Positions 29,394 through 38,918 are shown, numbered from the stretch's first letter. The stretch is 64,000 nucleotides of DNA from Paraburkholderia metrosideri (GCF_904848625.1 NZ_CAJHCP010000006.1:310001-374000); one strand, 5' to 3'. The notes: generated from the sequence alone by a model not told the origin. Translations and numbers: made by a program.

Positions 29394-30578
29394 TCAGGTA
29401 CCCGCCCCGCCGGCGTCCGCGCTGGTGATACGCGGCTGATCGCCACCGTTGTCCAGCCACGTGCGCAGACGCGTCGCATCCGCGAAACGGGAGTACTTAC
29501 CCGACGAGTCGAGTAGCACGATGATCATCGGGCGACCGTGAATGGTTGCCTGCATCACGAGGCACTCACCCGCTTCGTTGATAAAGCCGGTCTTTTGCAG
29601 ACCGATATCCCAAGTCGGGTTACGCACCAGTGCATTCGTGCTGTTGTACGCCAGCGTACGTTTGCCGGTGTACACCTCGTAGCTGTGATCGGTCGAGAAT
29701 TTGCGGATCATCGGATATTGATACGCCGCGTTGACCATCTTCACGAGGTCACGCGCGCTCGACACATTCTGGCTCGTCAAACCCGTGGGGTTTTCGAAAT
29801 GCGTGTCGGTCATGCCGAGTTGCTTGGCCTTCGCGTTCATCGCCGCCAGGAAAGCCGGACGGCCGCCCGGGAAATAACGCGACAAGGCCGCCGCCGCGCG
29901 GTTTTCCGACGCCATCAGCGCGATGTGCAGCATGTCTTCACGCGAAAGCACCGAGCCGACCGACAAACGCGAACCGGTGTTCTTCTCGTAGTCGCGGTCT
30001 TCGTCGGTAACTTCGATCTGGTCGGTCATCGGCTCTTTCGAGTCGAGCACCACCATGGAGGTCATCAACTTGGTGATCGACGCGATCGGCACCACGGCGC
30101 GCGAATTCTTGTCGAACAGCGATTCACCGCTGTTCTGATCGATCACGTACGCAACGCTTGAACGCAACATGAGCGCGTCCGGCGTTTCGTGCAGGCCGAA
30201 CGCCTGGCCGACCGTCGGCTGACGTGGCTCGTACGCAACACGGCGGACGACCGAATGATGGCGTCCGCTGGCCGTGAAGGTCACGCGCTTGCGCTTGACG
30301 TTGGCACGCGGCGCATCGTCGTCGGCTGCGGCGGTCTTCGCGGCCGCGCCTTTACCGGCTTTTACCGACTGGCTCGACACCTTGGCGGTGGCGGCAGCCG
30401 GCTTTCTGGCGGCTTTGGCGTGTTTGGAGGTTTTAGCAGTAGTCGCGGGCGTGGCGGCAAAAGTGCTGACGGGCGAGGCGAACGCCGCTGCGACGACCAG
30501 AGAGACGGCCACCGACAGAGCGGTGCTGCGGGCCGCGCCGTGGATCACTTTTAGCGACGAAAACATGTCGGTTTTCAT
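29394..30578 (-). CDS. pbpG: D-alanyl-D-alanine endopeptidase / PBP7-type peptidase
   Basis: Periplasmic serine peptidase of the SxxK family that cleaves peptidoglycan cross-links. I start at MKTDMFSSLK (394 residues); a signal peptide spans about residues 5-40 (ALSVAVSLVVAAAFASP). A Lys/Ala-rich linker (KAARKPAAATAK) follows, then the catalytic domain with SITK (Ser-x-x-Lys), SEN in MASENRAAAAL and KTG in QKTGFINEAG. PBP5-type carboxypeptidases have an extra C-terminal domain, absent here, which favours PBP7. No strong ribosome binding site is visible. Confidence 0.9.
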   Translation of the reverse strand: MKTDMFSSLKVIHGAARSTALSVAVSLVVAAAFASPVSTFAATPATTAKTSKHAKAARKPAAATAKVSSQSVKAGKGAAAKTAAADDDAPRANVKRKRVTFTASGRHHSVVRRVAYEPRQPTVGQAFGLHETPDALMLRSSVAYVIDQNSGESLFDKNSRAVVPIASITKLMTSMVVLDSKEPMTDQIEVTDEDRDYEKNTGSRLSVGSVLSREDMLHIALMASENRAAAALSRYFPGGRPAFLAAMNAKAKQLGMTDTHFENPTGLTSQNVSSARDLVKMVNAAYQYPMIRKFSTDHSYEVYTGKRTLAYNSTNALVRNPTWDIGLQKTGFINEAGECLVMQATIHGRPMIIVLLDSSGKYSRFADATRLRTWLDNGGDQPRITSADAGGAGT

Positions 30579-31192
30579 GGGTGTTCGGTAGGGAGCGGCG
30601 AGAGGTTTCCGCAAGTGTAGTAAAACAACGAAAAATTAGCAATTTGAAGCACTTATGAGCGCTCCTTAAACCGGCTTGTAAGCTCCGATCGCCAAAACAC
30701 GAATAAGTGCCGCGCATCGATCGAAAAAAACGATCGCTAGCGCGCTACGTCTCACTTTTGCCGCCGCCCGCCAGAATCGAGTTGATTCTTCCAGCATTAC
30801 GGCAATTTCGAGACAACCTTGATCAGGGGAAATACGGTTAGTGCATGGGCAGGTACAGCGCCGCCGATGCGAGAAAACAACGTTGGGGCTCGCCGCCTAG
30901 CTGTTAAACGCTTGCTGGAGACCGCCAACGCGCATTCGACCGGTACCCTGCATTAACGTTCCATGACACTTTCCGGTTTACATCGAATCCCTAATTGAGG
31001 ATTTTTTCTGAGATAGGACGGGTTACCGTTTCAGTCGGGAGAACCTTGGGTGAACGGTAAAAATTGCTCGCACAACGGCGGGCCATCGGCTTTTTTTCCG
31101 CACCAGCGCGGTGCCGCCGGTCAAATCGACTGACGTCATACAGGTGTCATGCCGATAGCATAAGGCATTGTTTTATCAGCACTTTCTTAATA
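30579..31192. other. Long non-coding region between pbpG and phaP
   Basis: More than 600 bp without a credible gene on either strand. It is less GC-rich than the coding surroundings. It must contain the pbpG promoter, which I cannot pin down, and leads into the phaP control region. No conserved RNA that I can recognise. Confidence 0.5.
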
Positions 31193-31207
31193 TTGTGCGA
31201 CGCACAA
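31193..31207. promoter_or_regulatory. Palindromic operator candidate upstream of the phaP -35
   Basis: TTGTGCGACGCACAA is a perfect palindrome with 6-bp arms around GAC. Its core TGCGACGCA resembles the TGC-N3-GCA pattern reported for the PHA regulator PhaR. It ends seven bases before the -35 box. Confidence 0.5.
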
Positions 31208-31214
31208 AAAGCAC

Positions 31215-31242
31215 TTGACATTCACCGTGGCCATCCTAAAAT
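31215..31242 (+). promoter_or_regulatory. Sigma-70 promoter of phaP
   Basis: -35 TTGACA (31215-31220), spacer 16 bp, -10 TAAAAT (31237-31242). It matches the consensus well and stands 115 bp upstream of the phasin start codon. Confidence 0.75.
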
Positions 31243-31253
31243 GGGAACCATTG

Positions 31254-31276
31254 CTGCGATGCACAATACATCGCAG
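31254..31276. promoter_or_regulatory. Palindromic operator candidate at the phaP transcript start
   Basis: CTGCGATG (31254-31261) and CATCGCAG (31269-31276) are perfect inverted repeats; within them TGCGATGCA (31255-31263) repeats the TGC-N3-GCA core of the upstream site. It lies just after the expected transcription start, so a repressor bound here would block phaP. Confidence 0.5.
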
Positions 31277-31356
31277 TCCGGGCAGACAATCCACTGTGTC
31301 TCGCCACCAACCCAATGCGGTCCGCACAGACAGACCGCAATCCAGGAGCCTAAACC

Positions 31357-31929
31357 ATGACTCTGCTGACCCCTGAGCAATTCGCCGCAGCCCAGAAAGC
31401 CAACTTCGACACTCTGTTCGGCCTGACGACCAAAGCATTTGAAGGCGTCGAAAAGCTGGTTGAGCTGAACCTGCAAGTTGTGAAATCGACGCTCGCCGAA
31501 AGCCAGGAAAATGCACAACGCGCGCTGTCGGTGAAGGACGCGCAAGAATTGCTGGCGCTGCAAGCTAGCCTGGCTCAGCCGGTGGCTGAGAAGGCGCTGT
31601 CGTATGGTCGTCACGTGTACGAAATCGTGTCGGCAACGCAAGGTGAATTCACCCGCGTCGCAGAAGCTCAATTCGAAGAGCAGAACCGCAAGGTCCAGTC
31701 GCTCGTCGAAAATGTCGCGAAGAACGCACCGGCTGGCTCGGAAACCGCTGTCGCCGTGATGAAGTCGGCTATCACCGCCGCCAACACCACGTACGAAACA
31801 GTTCACAAGGCAACCAAGCAAGCTGTCGAAATTGCTGAAAGCAACTTCAATGCGGCTGCTACGGCTGCGTCGAAGGCAGCTTCGCAAGCCGCAGCGCAAG
31901 CATCGCGCTCGGCCAAGAAGACGGTCTAA
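31357..31929 (+). CDS. phaP: Phasin (PHA granule-associated protein)
   Basis: Coats polyhydroxyalkanoate granules and controls their size and number. The 190-residue, mainly helical protein starts [26 protein letters not shown], contains the phasin region (about residues 8-110, with [16 protein letters not shown]) and ends in an Ala/Ser/Lys-rich tail ([19 protein letters not shown]). It has a CAGGAG ribosome binding site and a strong promoter of its own. No other PHA gene is in the window. Confidence 0.95.
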   Translation: MTLLTPEQFAAAQKANFDTLFGLTTKAFEGVEKLVELNLQVVKSTLAESQENAQRALSVKDAQELLALQASLAQPVAEKALSYGRHVYEIVSATQGEFTRVAEAQFEEQNRKVQSLVENVAKNAPAGSETAVAVMKSAITAANTTYETVHKATKQAVEIAESNFNAAATAASKAASQAAAQASRSAKKTV

Positions 31930-32007
31930 GTTTCTCGCAGCATCGCGCGCTGATCTTCTCGCGCGCAGCCAGGCAGCACGTCGGGCGGCACTTCAGTTGA
32001 CGCCCTC

Positions 32008-32039
32008 ACGCCGGCACAGCGCACCCGCTGTGCCGGCGT
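32008..32039 (+). terminator. Hairpin after phaP
   Basis: Perfect 13-bp stem ACGCCGGCACAGC / GCTGTGCCGGCGT with a six-base loop, about 80 bp after the phasin stop. It lacks a T-run; probably a 3'-end stabiliser or factor-assisted terminator. Confidence 0.55.
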
Positions 32040-32270
32040 TATCGCAAGCAACAGCGTCGTGCCGTTGCCGCTCACACGGTTTGATTGGCCGAACGCTCCG
32101 ATACGCTGACCACGTATCGTTTGCCCGGCGAAGCAGCCGGGATTTTTTTTGGAGCGGCTGGCGTCCACGAGTTCGCGTCTTGCGTTAGGTGCACGTGCGA
32201 ACTCCGGTCCCGATGATCTGACAGCGGTAGTTCTTCACCGCACGCGTTCCGCTCTGCCCTGCTTCACACA

Positions 32271-32310
32271 AAAAAAACGGCGCGTCCTTCACAGGACGCG
32301 CCGTTTTTTT
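32271..32310. terminator. Bidirectional terminator between phaP and lpdA
   Basis: Perfect 18-bp stem AAAAAAACGGCGCGTCCT / AGGACGCGCCGTTTTTTT with a TCAC loop. It serves the leftward lpdA transcript and rightward read-through. With the hairpin at 32008 it is all I can see in the 436-bp gap between the two genes. Confidence 0.93.
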
Positions 32311-32365
32311 ATCCACGCCGTTTCGAACCGACCGTCTGTGCCTGAACACAGACGGGCTAGCGGGA

Positions 32366-34153
32366 TTACTTCTTCTTTTGCGGCGGCAGATCGGTACAGA
32401 CACCTTCGTACAACTCGGCGGCCATGCCGATCGATTCGCCGAGCGTCGGATGCGGATGGATCGTCTTGCCGATATCCGTTGCATCCGCACCCATTTCGAT
32501 GGCGAGGCAGACTTCGCTGATCAGGTCGCCCGCATTCAGACCGACGATCCCGCCGCCGATCACGCGATGCGTTTCCTCGTCGAACAGCAGTTTCGTGAAG
32601 CCTTCGTCGCGGCCGTTAGCGATTGCGCGACCCGAGGCGGCCCACGGGAACACTGCCTTGCCGTACTTGATGCCGGCGGCCTTCAACTGGTCTTCCGTCT
32701 TGCCGGCCCACGCCACTTCCGGATCGGTGTAGGCGACCGACGGAATCTGCAGCGCGTCGAAGTACGCCTTCTCGCCGTGAGCGACTTCGGCGGCAACGTG
32801 ACCCTCGTGCACTGCTTTGTGCGCGAGCATCGGCTGACCGACGATATCGCCGATCGCGAAGATGTGCGGCACGTTGGTGCGCATCTGCTTGTCGACATCG
32901 ATGAAGCCACGATCCGTCACCGCGACGCCGGCCTTGTCCGCACCGATCTTCTTGCCATTCGGCGTACGGCCGACGGCGACCAGCACGAGGTCATAGCGTT
33001 GCGCTTCGGCCGGAGCCTTTTCGCCTTCGAACGACACATAGATGCCGTCGTCTTTCGCTTCGGCGCCGGTCGTTTTGGTCTTCAGCATCACGTTTGCGAA
33101 ACGCTTGCTGTTGTACTTCTCCCAGACCTTGACCAGATCGCGGTCCGCGCCGGCCATCAGGCCGTCGAGCATTTCGACCACGTCGATCTTCGCGCCGAGC
33201 GTCGCATACACGGTCGCCATTTCGAGACCGATAATGCCGCCGCCGATCACCAGCATGCGTTGCGGAATCTGACGCAGTTCGAGTGCGCCGGTCGAATCGA
33301 CCACCCGCGGATCTTCCGGAATGAACGGCAGCTTCACCGCTTCCGAACCCGCGGCGATGATCGCCTGCTTGAACTTGACGACTTTCTTGCCGCCTTCGGT
33401 CTGCACTTCCATGTGATTCGGATCGACGAACGCGCCGGTACCCGTCACCACTTCGACCTTGCGCGCCTTGGCCATGCCGGCGAGACCGCCGGTGAGCTTC
33501 TTGACGACGCCCGACTTGAAGTCACGCAGCTTGTCCAGATCGATCTGCGGCTTGCTGAACGTGATGCCGTGCGCGCCAAGCGCTTCGGCTTCATCGATCA
33601 CGAGCGCGGTGTGCAACAACGCCTTCGACGGAATACAACCGACATTCAGACAGACGCCGCCGAGGGTCGAATAACGCTCGACCAGCACCGTCTTCATGCC
33701 GAGGTCGGCCGAACGGAACGCAGCGGAATAGCCGCCGGGACCCGAACCGAGCACGAGCATGTCGCATTCGATGTCCACGTTACCGGCGAAGCTGCCGGCT
33801 TGCGGCGCGGGCGTTGCCGCCTTCGGTGCAGCAGCGGGCGCGGGTGCCGGAGCAGCGGCTTGCGCCGGTGCTTTTTCCGCGGCCTTCGGTGCGTCTTTAG
33901 CCGGAGCCGCTTCCGCCGAGGTTTCGACGAGCGCGATCACGGTGCCTTGCGAGACTTTGTCACCGGCTTTGACGCGAACTTCCTTGACTGTGCCGGCGGT
34001 ATCGCTGGGCACTTCGATGGAGGCCTTATCGGACTCGAGCGTCATCAGCGCCTGTTCGTTCTCGATGACATCGCCCGCTTTGATATTGACTTCAATGACA
34101 TCGACGTCTTTGAAGTCACCGATATCCGGCACTTTTACTTCGACGAGACTCAT
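32366..34153 (-). CDS. lpdA: Dihydrolipoyl dehydrogenase (E3) with N-terminal lipoyl domain
   Basis: FAD enzyme that reoxidises dihydrolipoamide for pyruvate dehydrogenase. The 595-residue protein has an extra lipoyl domain at residues 1-80 (lipoylation Lys43 in LESDKASIEV), an Ala/Pro linker to about 120, and then a standard E3: redox disulfide GGVCLNVGCIPSK, an NAD-binding Gly-rich segment in VIGGGIIGLEMA, and the catalytic HPHPTLGE near the end. The ribosome binding site is GAAGGGGACACT. Last of the aceE-aceF-lpdA set, 255 bp after aceF. Confidence 0.97.
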   Translation of the reverse strand: MSLVEVKVPDIGDFKDVDVIEVNIKAGDVIENEQALMTLESDKASIEVPSDTAGTVKEVRVKAGDKVSQGTVIALVETSAEAAPAKDAPKAAEKAPAQAAAPAPAPAAAPKAATPAPQAGSFAGNVDIECDMLVLGSGPGGYSAAFRSADLGMKTVLVERYSTLGGVCLNVGCIPSKALLHTALVIDEAEALGAHGITFSKPQIDLDKLRDFKSGVVKKLTGGLAGMAKARKVEVVTGTGAFVDPNHMEVQTEGGKKVVKFKQAIIAAGSEAVKLPFIPEDPRVVDSTGALELRQIPQRMLVIGGGIIGLEMATVYATLGAKIDVVEMLDGLMAGADRDLVKVWEKYNSKRFANVMLKTKTTGAEAKDDGIYVSFEGEKAPAEAQRYDLVLVAVGRTPNGKKIGADKAGVAVTDRGFIDVDKQMRTNVPHIFAIGDIVGQPMLAHKAVHEGHVAAEVAHGEKAYFDALQIPSVAYTDPEVAWAGKTEDQLKAAGIKYGKAVFPWAASGRAIANGRDEGFTKLLFDEETHRVIGGGIVGLNAGDLISEVCLAIEMGADATDIGKTIHPHPTLGESIGMAAELYEGVCTDLPPQKKK

Positions 34154-34272
34154 AGTGTCCCCTTCTCTTATTGACGTGATGAGGAAGAACCCACCCCTAA
34201 GGACCTAAAAGCTGGCAACGCGGCGAACAGAATCATCCTTTGCTGTCCGCCGAAGGACGCGCCTTTCTTTTG

Positions 34273-34324
34273 CCTACTTTTCTTTGGAAGACAAAGAAAA
34301 GTAGGTGCCGCCCCGCACAGGGGC
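34273..34324. repeat. Dispersed Burkholderia-type palindromic element
   Basis: A perfect 13-bp inverted repeat, CCTACTTTTCTTT (34273-34285) with AAAGAAAAGTAGG (34293-34305), directly followed by a GCCCC/GGGGC hairpin (34310-34324). This pair of hairpins is, from memory, a common dispersed intergenic element in Paraburkholderia. Here it lies between aceF and lpdA and may fold in the mRNA. Only one copy is in this window. Confidence 0.7.
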
Positions 34325-34408
34325 GACGCTAATAGACCACCAAGAAAGCAGGTTCTGCAAAAGCGCGCGGATCACAGAAACAAACCCAGCGCCCCGCGCA
34401 ACATCACA

Positions 34409-36061
34409 TCAAAGAATCACACGCCGAAAATCGGCAAGAAGCGCCCCAAGATACGCATTGAAGCGCGCAGCTTCGGCCCCATCGATAACGCGGTGGTCAT
34501 AGGACAACGAAAGCGGCAGCATGAGCTTGGGCACAAACTGCTTGCCATCCCAAACTGGCTTCATCGCCCCACGCGACAGACCAAGAATAGCCACTTCAGG
34601 CGCATTGATAATCGGCGTGAAGTTAGTACCGCCAATCCCGCCCAGCGACGAAATCGAGAAGCAGCCACCTTGCATCTGATCCGGCTTCAGCTTGCCGTCG
34701 CGAGCCGCCTTGGAAAGATCGGTCATTTCCTTCGCGATCTCGACCAGACCCTTCTTGTCGGCGTCACGAATCACCGGCACAACCAGACCGTTCGGCGTAT
34801 CCGCAGCAAACCCCACGTGGAAATACTGCTTGAACACGAGGTTATCGCCGTCGAGGCTCGCATTGAACGTCGGGAATTTCTTCAGGGCCGACACGACAGC
34901 CTTGATCACGAACGCCAGCATCGTGATCTTCACGCCGGCCTTTTCGTTTTCCTTGTTCAACTGCACGCGCAGCGCTTCGAGTTCGGTGATATCCGCTTCG
35001 TCGTTGTTCGTGACGTGCGGGATCATGACCCAGTTGCGATGCAGATTCGCGCCCGAAATCTTCTTGATGCGCGACAGCGGCTTCGGATCGACCGGACCGA
35101 ATTTGGCGAAGTCGACCTTCGGCCACGCCAGCACGTTCAACCCGCCACCTGCGGCAGCCGGTGCGGCAGCACCTGCAGGCGCAGCACCGTGACCCGTCAT
35201 CACGCCCTTGATGAAGGCGGTCACGTCGGCCTGCGTAATGCGGCCCTTCGGACCCGTGCCCTTCACCTGCGTGACGTCGACACCGAGTTCGCGCGCGAAC
35301 TTGCGCACGGACGGCGATGCGTGGCTTGCGTGACGCGCGCCACCTTCACCAGCCGGAATCGACGGAGCCTGCGCAAGTGCGGACGGCTGTGCCGGAGCGG
35401 GCGACGGCGTGGCCGGTGCGTCCGACGGCTTTTCAGCAGCCGGCTTTGCAGCAGCGGGAGCAGGAGCCGCAGCCGGCGCAGCAGCGCCACCCTCAGCTTC
35501 GATCACCACGATCACCGAGCCTTCCGACACGGTATCGCCCACCTTGACCTTGACTTCCTTGACGACGCCAGCGGCCGAGCTCGGCACATCCATGGTCGCC
35601 TTGTCGGATTCGAGCGTCACCAGCGACTGCTCTTTCTCGACGCGATCGCCGACCTTCACCGAGATTTCGATGACGGGGATATCTTTGTAGTCGCCGATAT
35701 CCGGCACTTTGACTTCCTGCAGACCACCACCGCTCGCTGCGGGTGTCGCGGCCGGAGCCGGTGCAGCAGCGGGAGCGGGAGCAGGCGCCGCAGCAGGAGC
35801 CGGCGCAGCAGCACCGCCTTCAGCTGCTTCCAGCACGACGATCAACACGCCTTCCGACACGTTGTCGCCAACCTTGACCTTCACTTCCTTGACGACGCCG
35901 GCTGCCGAACTCGGCACATCCATCGTCGCCTTGTCGGATTCCAGCGTGACGAGCGATTGCTCTTTCTCGACGGTGTCACCCGCCTTGACCAGCACCTCGA
36001 TCACAGGAATATCCTTGTAATCGCCGATGTCCGGCACCTTGACTTCGATCGCTTGACTCAT
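34409..36061 (-). CDS. aceF: Pyruvate dehydrogenase E2, dihydrolipoamide acetyltransferase
   Basis: Core of the pyruvate dehydrogenase complex. The start MSQAIEVKVPDIG follows AGGAGA and gives 550 residues. Two lipoyl domains (about residues 3-80 and 120-197) have the same lipoylation motif LESDKATMDVPSS and are about 88% identical over 76 positions. Ala/Pro-rich linkers follow each. The E1/E3-binding domain is near 260-300 (SPSVRKFARELGVD) and the catalytic domain ends with SLSYDHRVIDGAEAARF. The gene lies 84 bp after aceE. Confidence 0.97.
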   Translation of the reverse strand: MSQAIEVKVPDIGDYKDIPVIEVLVKAGDTVEKEQSLVTLESDKATMDVPSSAAGVVKEVKVKVGDNVSEGVLIVVLEAAEGGAAAPAPAAAPAPAPAAAPAPAATPAASGGGLQEVKVPDIGDYKDIPVIEISVKVGDRVEKEQSLVTLESDKATMDVPSSAAGVVKEVKVKVGDTVSEGSVIVVIEAEGGAAAPAAAPAPAAAKPAAEKPSDAPATPSPAPAQPSALAQAPSIPAGEGGARHASHASPSVRKFARELGVDVTQVKGTGPKGRITQADVTAFIKGVMTGHGAAPAGAAAPAAAGGGLNVLAWPKVDFAKFGPVDPKPLSRIKKISGANLHRNWVMIPHVTNNDEADITELEALRVQLNKENEKAGVKITMLAFVIKAVVSALKKFPTFNASLDGDNLVFKQYFHVGFAADTPNGLVVPVIRDADKKGLVEIAKEMTDLSKAARDGKLKPDQMQGGCFSISSLGGIGGTNFTPIINAPEVAILGLSRGAMKPVWDGKQFVPKLMLPLSLSYDHRVIDGAEAARFNAYLGALLADFRRVIL

Positions 36062-36145
36062 TGTTAGTGTCTCCTGGGCCGCGCACGCGGCCTGCCCTTC
36101 GGACAAGGGCAGGCGCGCACGCCGTGGCACACGGGGAATGATGCC

Positions 36146-38842
36146 TTAGACGGTCATCGGGTTGGGTTTGGCGGGATCAAGGTTGTACTTCTTGAGCGCC
36201 TCGGCGACGACCTTGCGTTCGATCGTGCCTTCATCTGCCAGTGCATTCAACGCGGCAACCGTGACCCAGTAGCGGTCGACTTCGAAGAAGTGGCGCAGCT
36301 TTTCACGCGTGTCCGAACGGCCATAGCCGTCCGTGCCCAGCACGACGAACTTCTGCGGCACGAACGCGCGGATCTGCTCGGTCAGCGCGCGCACGTAGTC
36401 GGTCGATGCGATGACCGGACCCGGTGCGTCCTTCAGCAGCTTCTCGACGTGCGAGAGCTTCTTCTCTTCGGTCGGGTGCAGCAGGTTCCAACGCTGCACT
36501 TCGTGGCCTTCGCGAGCCAGTTCGGTGAAGCTCGGCACGCTCCACAGGTCGGCAGCGACGCCCCAGTCGTTCTTCAGCAGGTCGGCGGCGGCGATCACTT
36601 CGTTGAAGATCGTGCCCGCGCCCAGCAACTGAACGCGCGGTGCCTTCTTGTCGGCCTCGGCTTTGCGGAATGCGTACATGCCCTTGATGATGTCGGCCGC
36701 TACAGCATCGCCCTGCGGAATCGCCGGGTGCTCGTAGTTTTCGTTCATCACCGTGATGTAGTAATACACGTCTTCCTGATCGGCCACCATGCGACGCAGA
36801 CCGTCCTGCATGATCACCGCGAGTTCGTAACCGAAGGTCGGGTCGTAGCTGATGCAGTTCGGCACCGAAGCCGCCCACAGCAGCGAGTGGCCGTCTTCGT
36901 GTTGCAGGCCTTCGCCGTTCAGCGTCGTGCGGCCAGCGGTGCCGCCCAGCAGGAAGCCGCGCGAACGCATGTCGCCCGCGGCCCAGCACAGGTCGCCGAT
37001 GCGCTGGAAGCCGAACATCGAGTAGAAGATGTAGAACGGGATCATCGTCTCGCCGTGCGTCGAGTACGACGTCGCGGCGGCGATCCAGTCAGCCATACCG
37101 CCGGCTTCGTTGATGCCTTCCTGCAGGATCTGACCGCTTTCCGATTCACGGTAGAACATCAGCTGGTCGGAATCTTCCGGCACGTACTTCTGGCCGTCCT
37201 GATTCCAGATACCGATCTGACGGAACAGGCCTTCCATACCGAAGGTACGCGACTCGTCCGGCACGATCGGCACGATGCGCTTGCCGAGTGCCTTGTCCTT
37301 CAGCAGGATGTTCAGGATCCGCACGAACGCCATCGTCGTGGAGATCTCGCGGCCTTCGCCAGTACCCTTCAGCAGCGGCTCGAACACCGACAGTTCCGGC
37401 ACCGGCAGCGAGTCGGCCTTCTGGCGACGCGCCGGCAGATAACCGCCGAGGTCCTGACGGCGAGCACGCATGTACTCGAGTTCCTTCGAACCTTCTTCGA
37501 ACTTCAGGTACGGCACGTCGACGATATCTTCGTCGGAGATCGGCAGACGGAACTGGTCGCGGAATTTCTTCAGCTGATCGACGTGAAGCTTCTTCTGCTG
37601 GTGGGTGATGTTCATCGCCTGACCCGCTTCGCCCATGCCGTAGCCCTTGATCGTCTTCGCGAGAATGACGGTCGGCTGGCCCTGCGAATTCGACGCTTCC
37701 TGGAACGCTGCGTAAATCTTGTGCGGATCGTGACCGCCGCGATTCAGATTCCAGATGTCGTCGTCGGACCATTCGGCGACCAGCGCCTTCAGTTCCGGCG
37801 TATTGAAGAAGTGTTCACGCACGAAGGCGCCCGACTCCGACTTGTACGTCTGGTATTCGCCGTCGACGACTTCCATCATCCGGCGCATCAGCGCGCCCGA
37901 CTTGTCGCGTTGGAACAGCGCATCCCAGCGGCTGCCCCAGATCACCTTGATGACGTTCCAGCCAGCACCGCGGAATTCGCTTTCGAGTTCCTGGATGATC
38001 TTGCCGTTACCGCGCACCGGGCCATCGAGGCGCTGCAGGTTGCAGTTGATCACGAACACCAGGTTGTCGAGACGTTCGCGGCCGGCCATGCCGATCGCGC
38101 CGAGCGATTCCGGTTCATCCGTTTCGCCGTCGCCGAGGAAGGCCCAGACCTTACGGCCTTCGGTCTTGGTGATACCGCGCGCCTGCATGTACTTCATGAA
38201 GCGGGCCTGGTAGATCGCCATGATCGGGCCGAGGCCCATCGACACGGTCGGGAACTGCCAGAAGTCCGGCATCAGCCATGGGTGCGGATACGACGAGATG
38301 CCCTCGCCGCCCACTTCCTGGCGGAAGTTGTCGAGCTGGTTTTCGGTCAGACGGCCGAGCAGGAACGCGCGCGAGTAGACGCCCGGCGACGAGTGGCCCT
38401 GCACGAAGATGAGATCGCCGCCGTGTTCTGCGGACGGTGCGTGCCAGAAGTGGTTGTAGCCGACGTCATACAGCGTGGCCGCCGAAGCGAACGACGCGAT
38501 GTGGCCACCGACGTTGGTGTCCTTGCCGGCGCGCAGCACCATGGCAATCGCGTTCCAGCGCGTATACGAACGGATCCGGTGTTCGAGGTCCTGGTCGCCA
38601 GGAATTTTTGCCTGACGCGCGACCGGAATCGTATTGATGTACGGAGTGTTTGCCGAGAACGGCAGATGTTCGCCGTGAACACGTGCGAACTCGATCTGTT
38701 TTTCGATCAGGTAGTGGGCGCGGTCGGGGCCCACAGCAGAAATCACGCCATCCAGTGCTTCCAGCCATTCGCCGGTTTCCTGGGGGTCGTCATCTTTTTC
38801 AGCGGCGACATATTTCATGACTTCGTCGGGTACAGCGGACAT
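36146..38842 (-). CDS. aceE: Pyruvate dehydrogenase E1, homodimeric type
   Basis: Thiamine-diphosphate enzyme that decarboxylates pyruvate and acetylates the E2 lipoyl groups. The start MSAVPDEVMKYVAAE follows CCAGGAGACGAGC and gives 898 residues, the usual length for the homodimeric E1. The ThDP-binding motif is GDGETDEPESLGAIG and the N-terminal region has the typical EWLEALDGVI. A 46-codon open extension upstream is not conserved. First gene of the unit with aceF and lpdA. Confidence 0.97.
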   Translation of the reverse strand: MSAVPDEVMKYVAAEKDDDPQETGEWLEALDGVISAVGPDRAHYLIEKQIEFARVHGEHLPFSANTPYINTIPVARQAKIPGDQDLEHRIRSYTRWNAIAMVLRAGKDTNVGGHIASFASAATLYDVGYNHFWHAPSAEHGGDLIFVQGHSSPGVYSRAFLLGRLTENQLDNFRQEVGGEGISSYPHPWLMPDFWQFPTVSMGLGPIMAIYQARFMKYMQARGITKTEGRKVWAFLGDGETDEPESLGAIGMAGRERLDNLVFVINCNLQRLDGPVRGNGKIIQELESEFRGAGWNVIKVIWGSRWDALFQRDKSGALMRRMMEVVDGEYQTYKSESGAFVREHFFNTPELKALVAEWSDDDIWNLNRGGHDPHKIYAAFQEASNSQGQPTVILAKTIKGYGMGEAGQAMNITHQQKKLHVDQLKKFRDQFRLPISDEDIVDVPYLKFEEGSKELEYMRARRQDLGGYLPARRQKADSLPVPELSVFEPLLKGTGEGREISTTMAFVRILNILLKDKALGKRIVPIVPDESRTFGMEGLFRQIGIWNQDGQKYVPEDSDQLMFYRESESGQILQEGINEAGGMADWIAAATSYSTHGETMIPFYIFYSMFGFQRIGDLCWAAGDMRSRGFLLGGTAGRTTLNGEGLQHEDGHSLLWAASVPNCISYDPTFGYELAVIMQDGLRRMVADQEDVYYYITVMNENYEHPAIPQGDAVAADIIKGMYAFRKAEADKKAPRVQLLGAGTIFNEVIAAADLLKNDWGVAADLWSVPSFTELAREGHEVQRWNLLHPTEEKKLSHVEKLLKDAPGPVIASTDYVRALTEQIRAFVPQKFVVLGTDGYGRSDTREKLRHFFEVDRYWVTVAALNALADEGTIERKVVAEALKKYNLDPAKPNPMTV

Positions 38843-38918
38843 GCTCGTCTCCTGGATATAGAGGAACGCTCTTTGAACAGACGACGCGGACGAAGCACGG
38901 CCGCGGCAGCTTCGGCCG

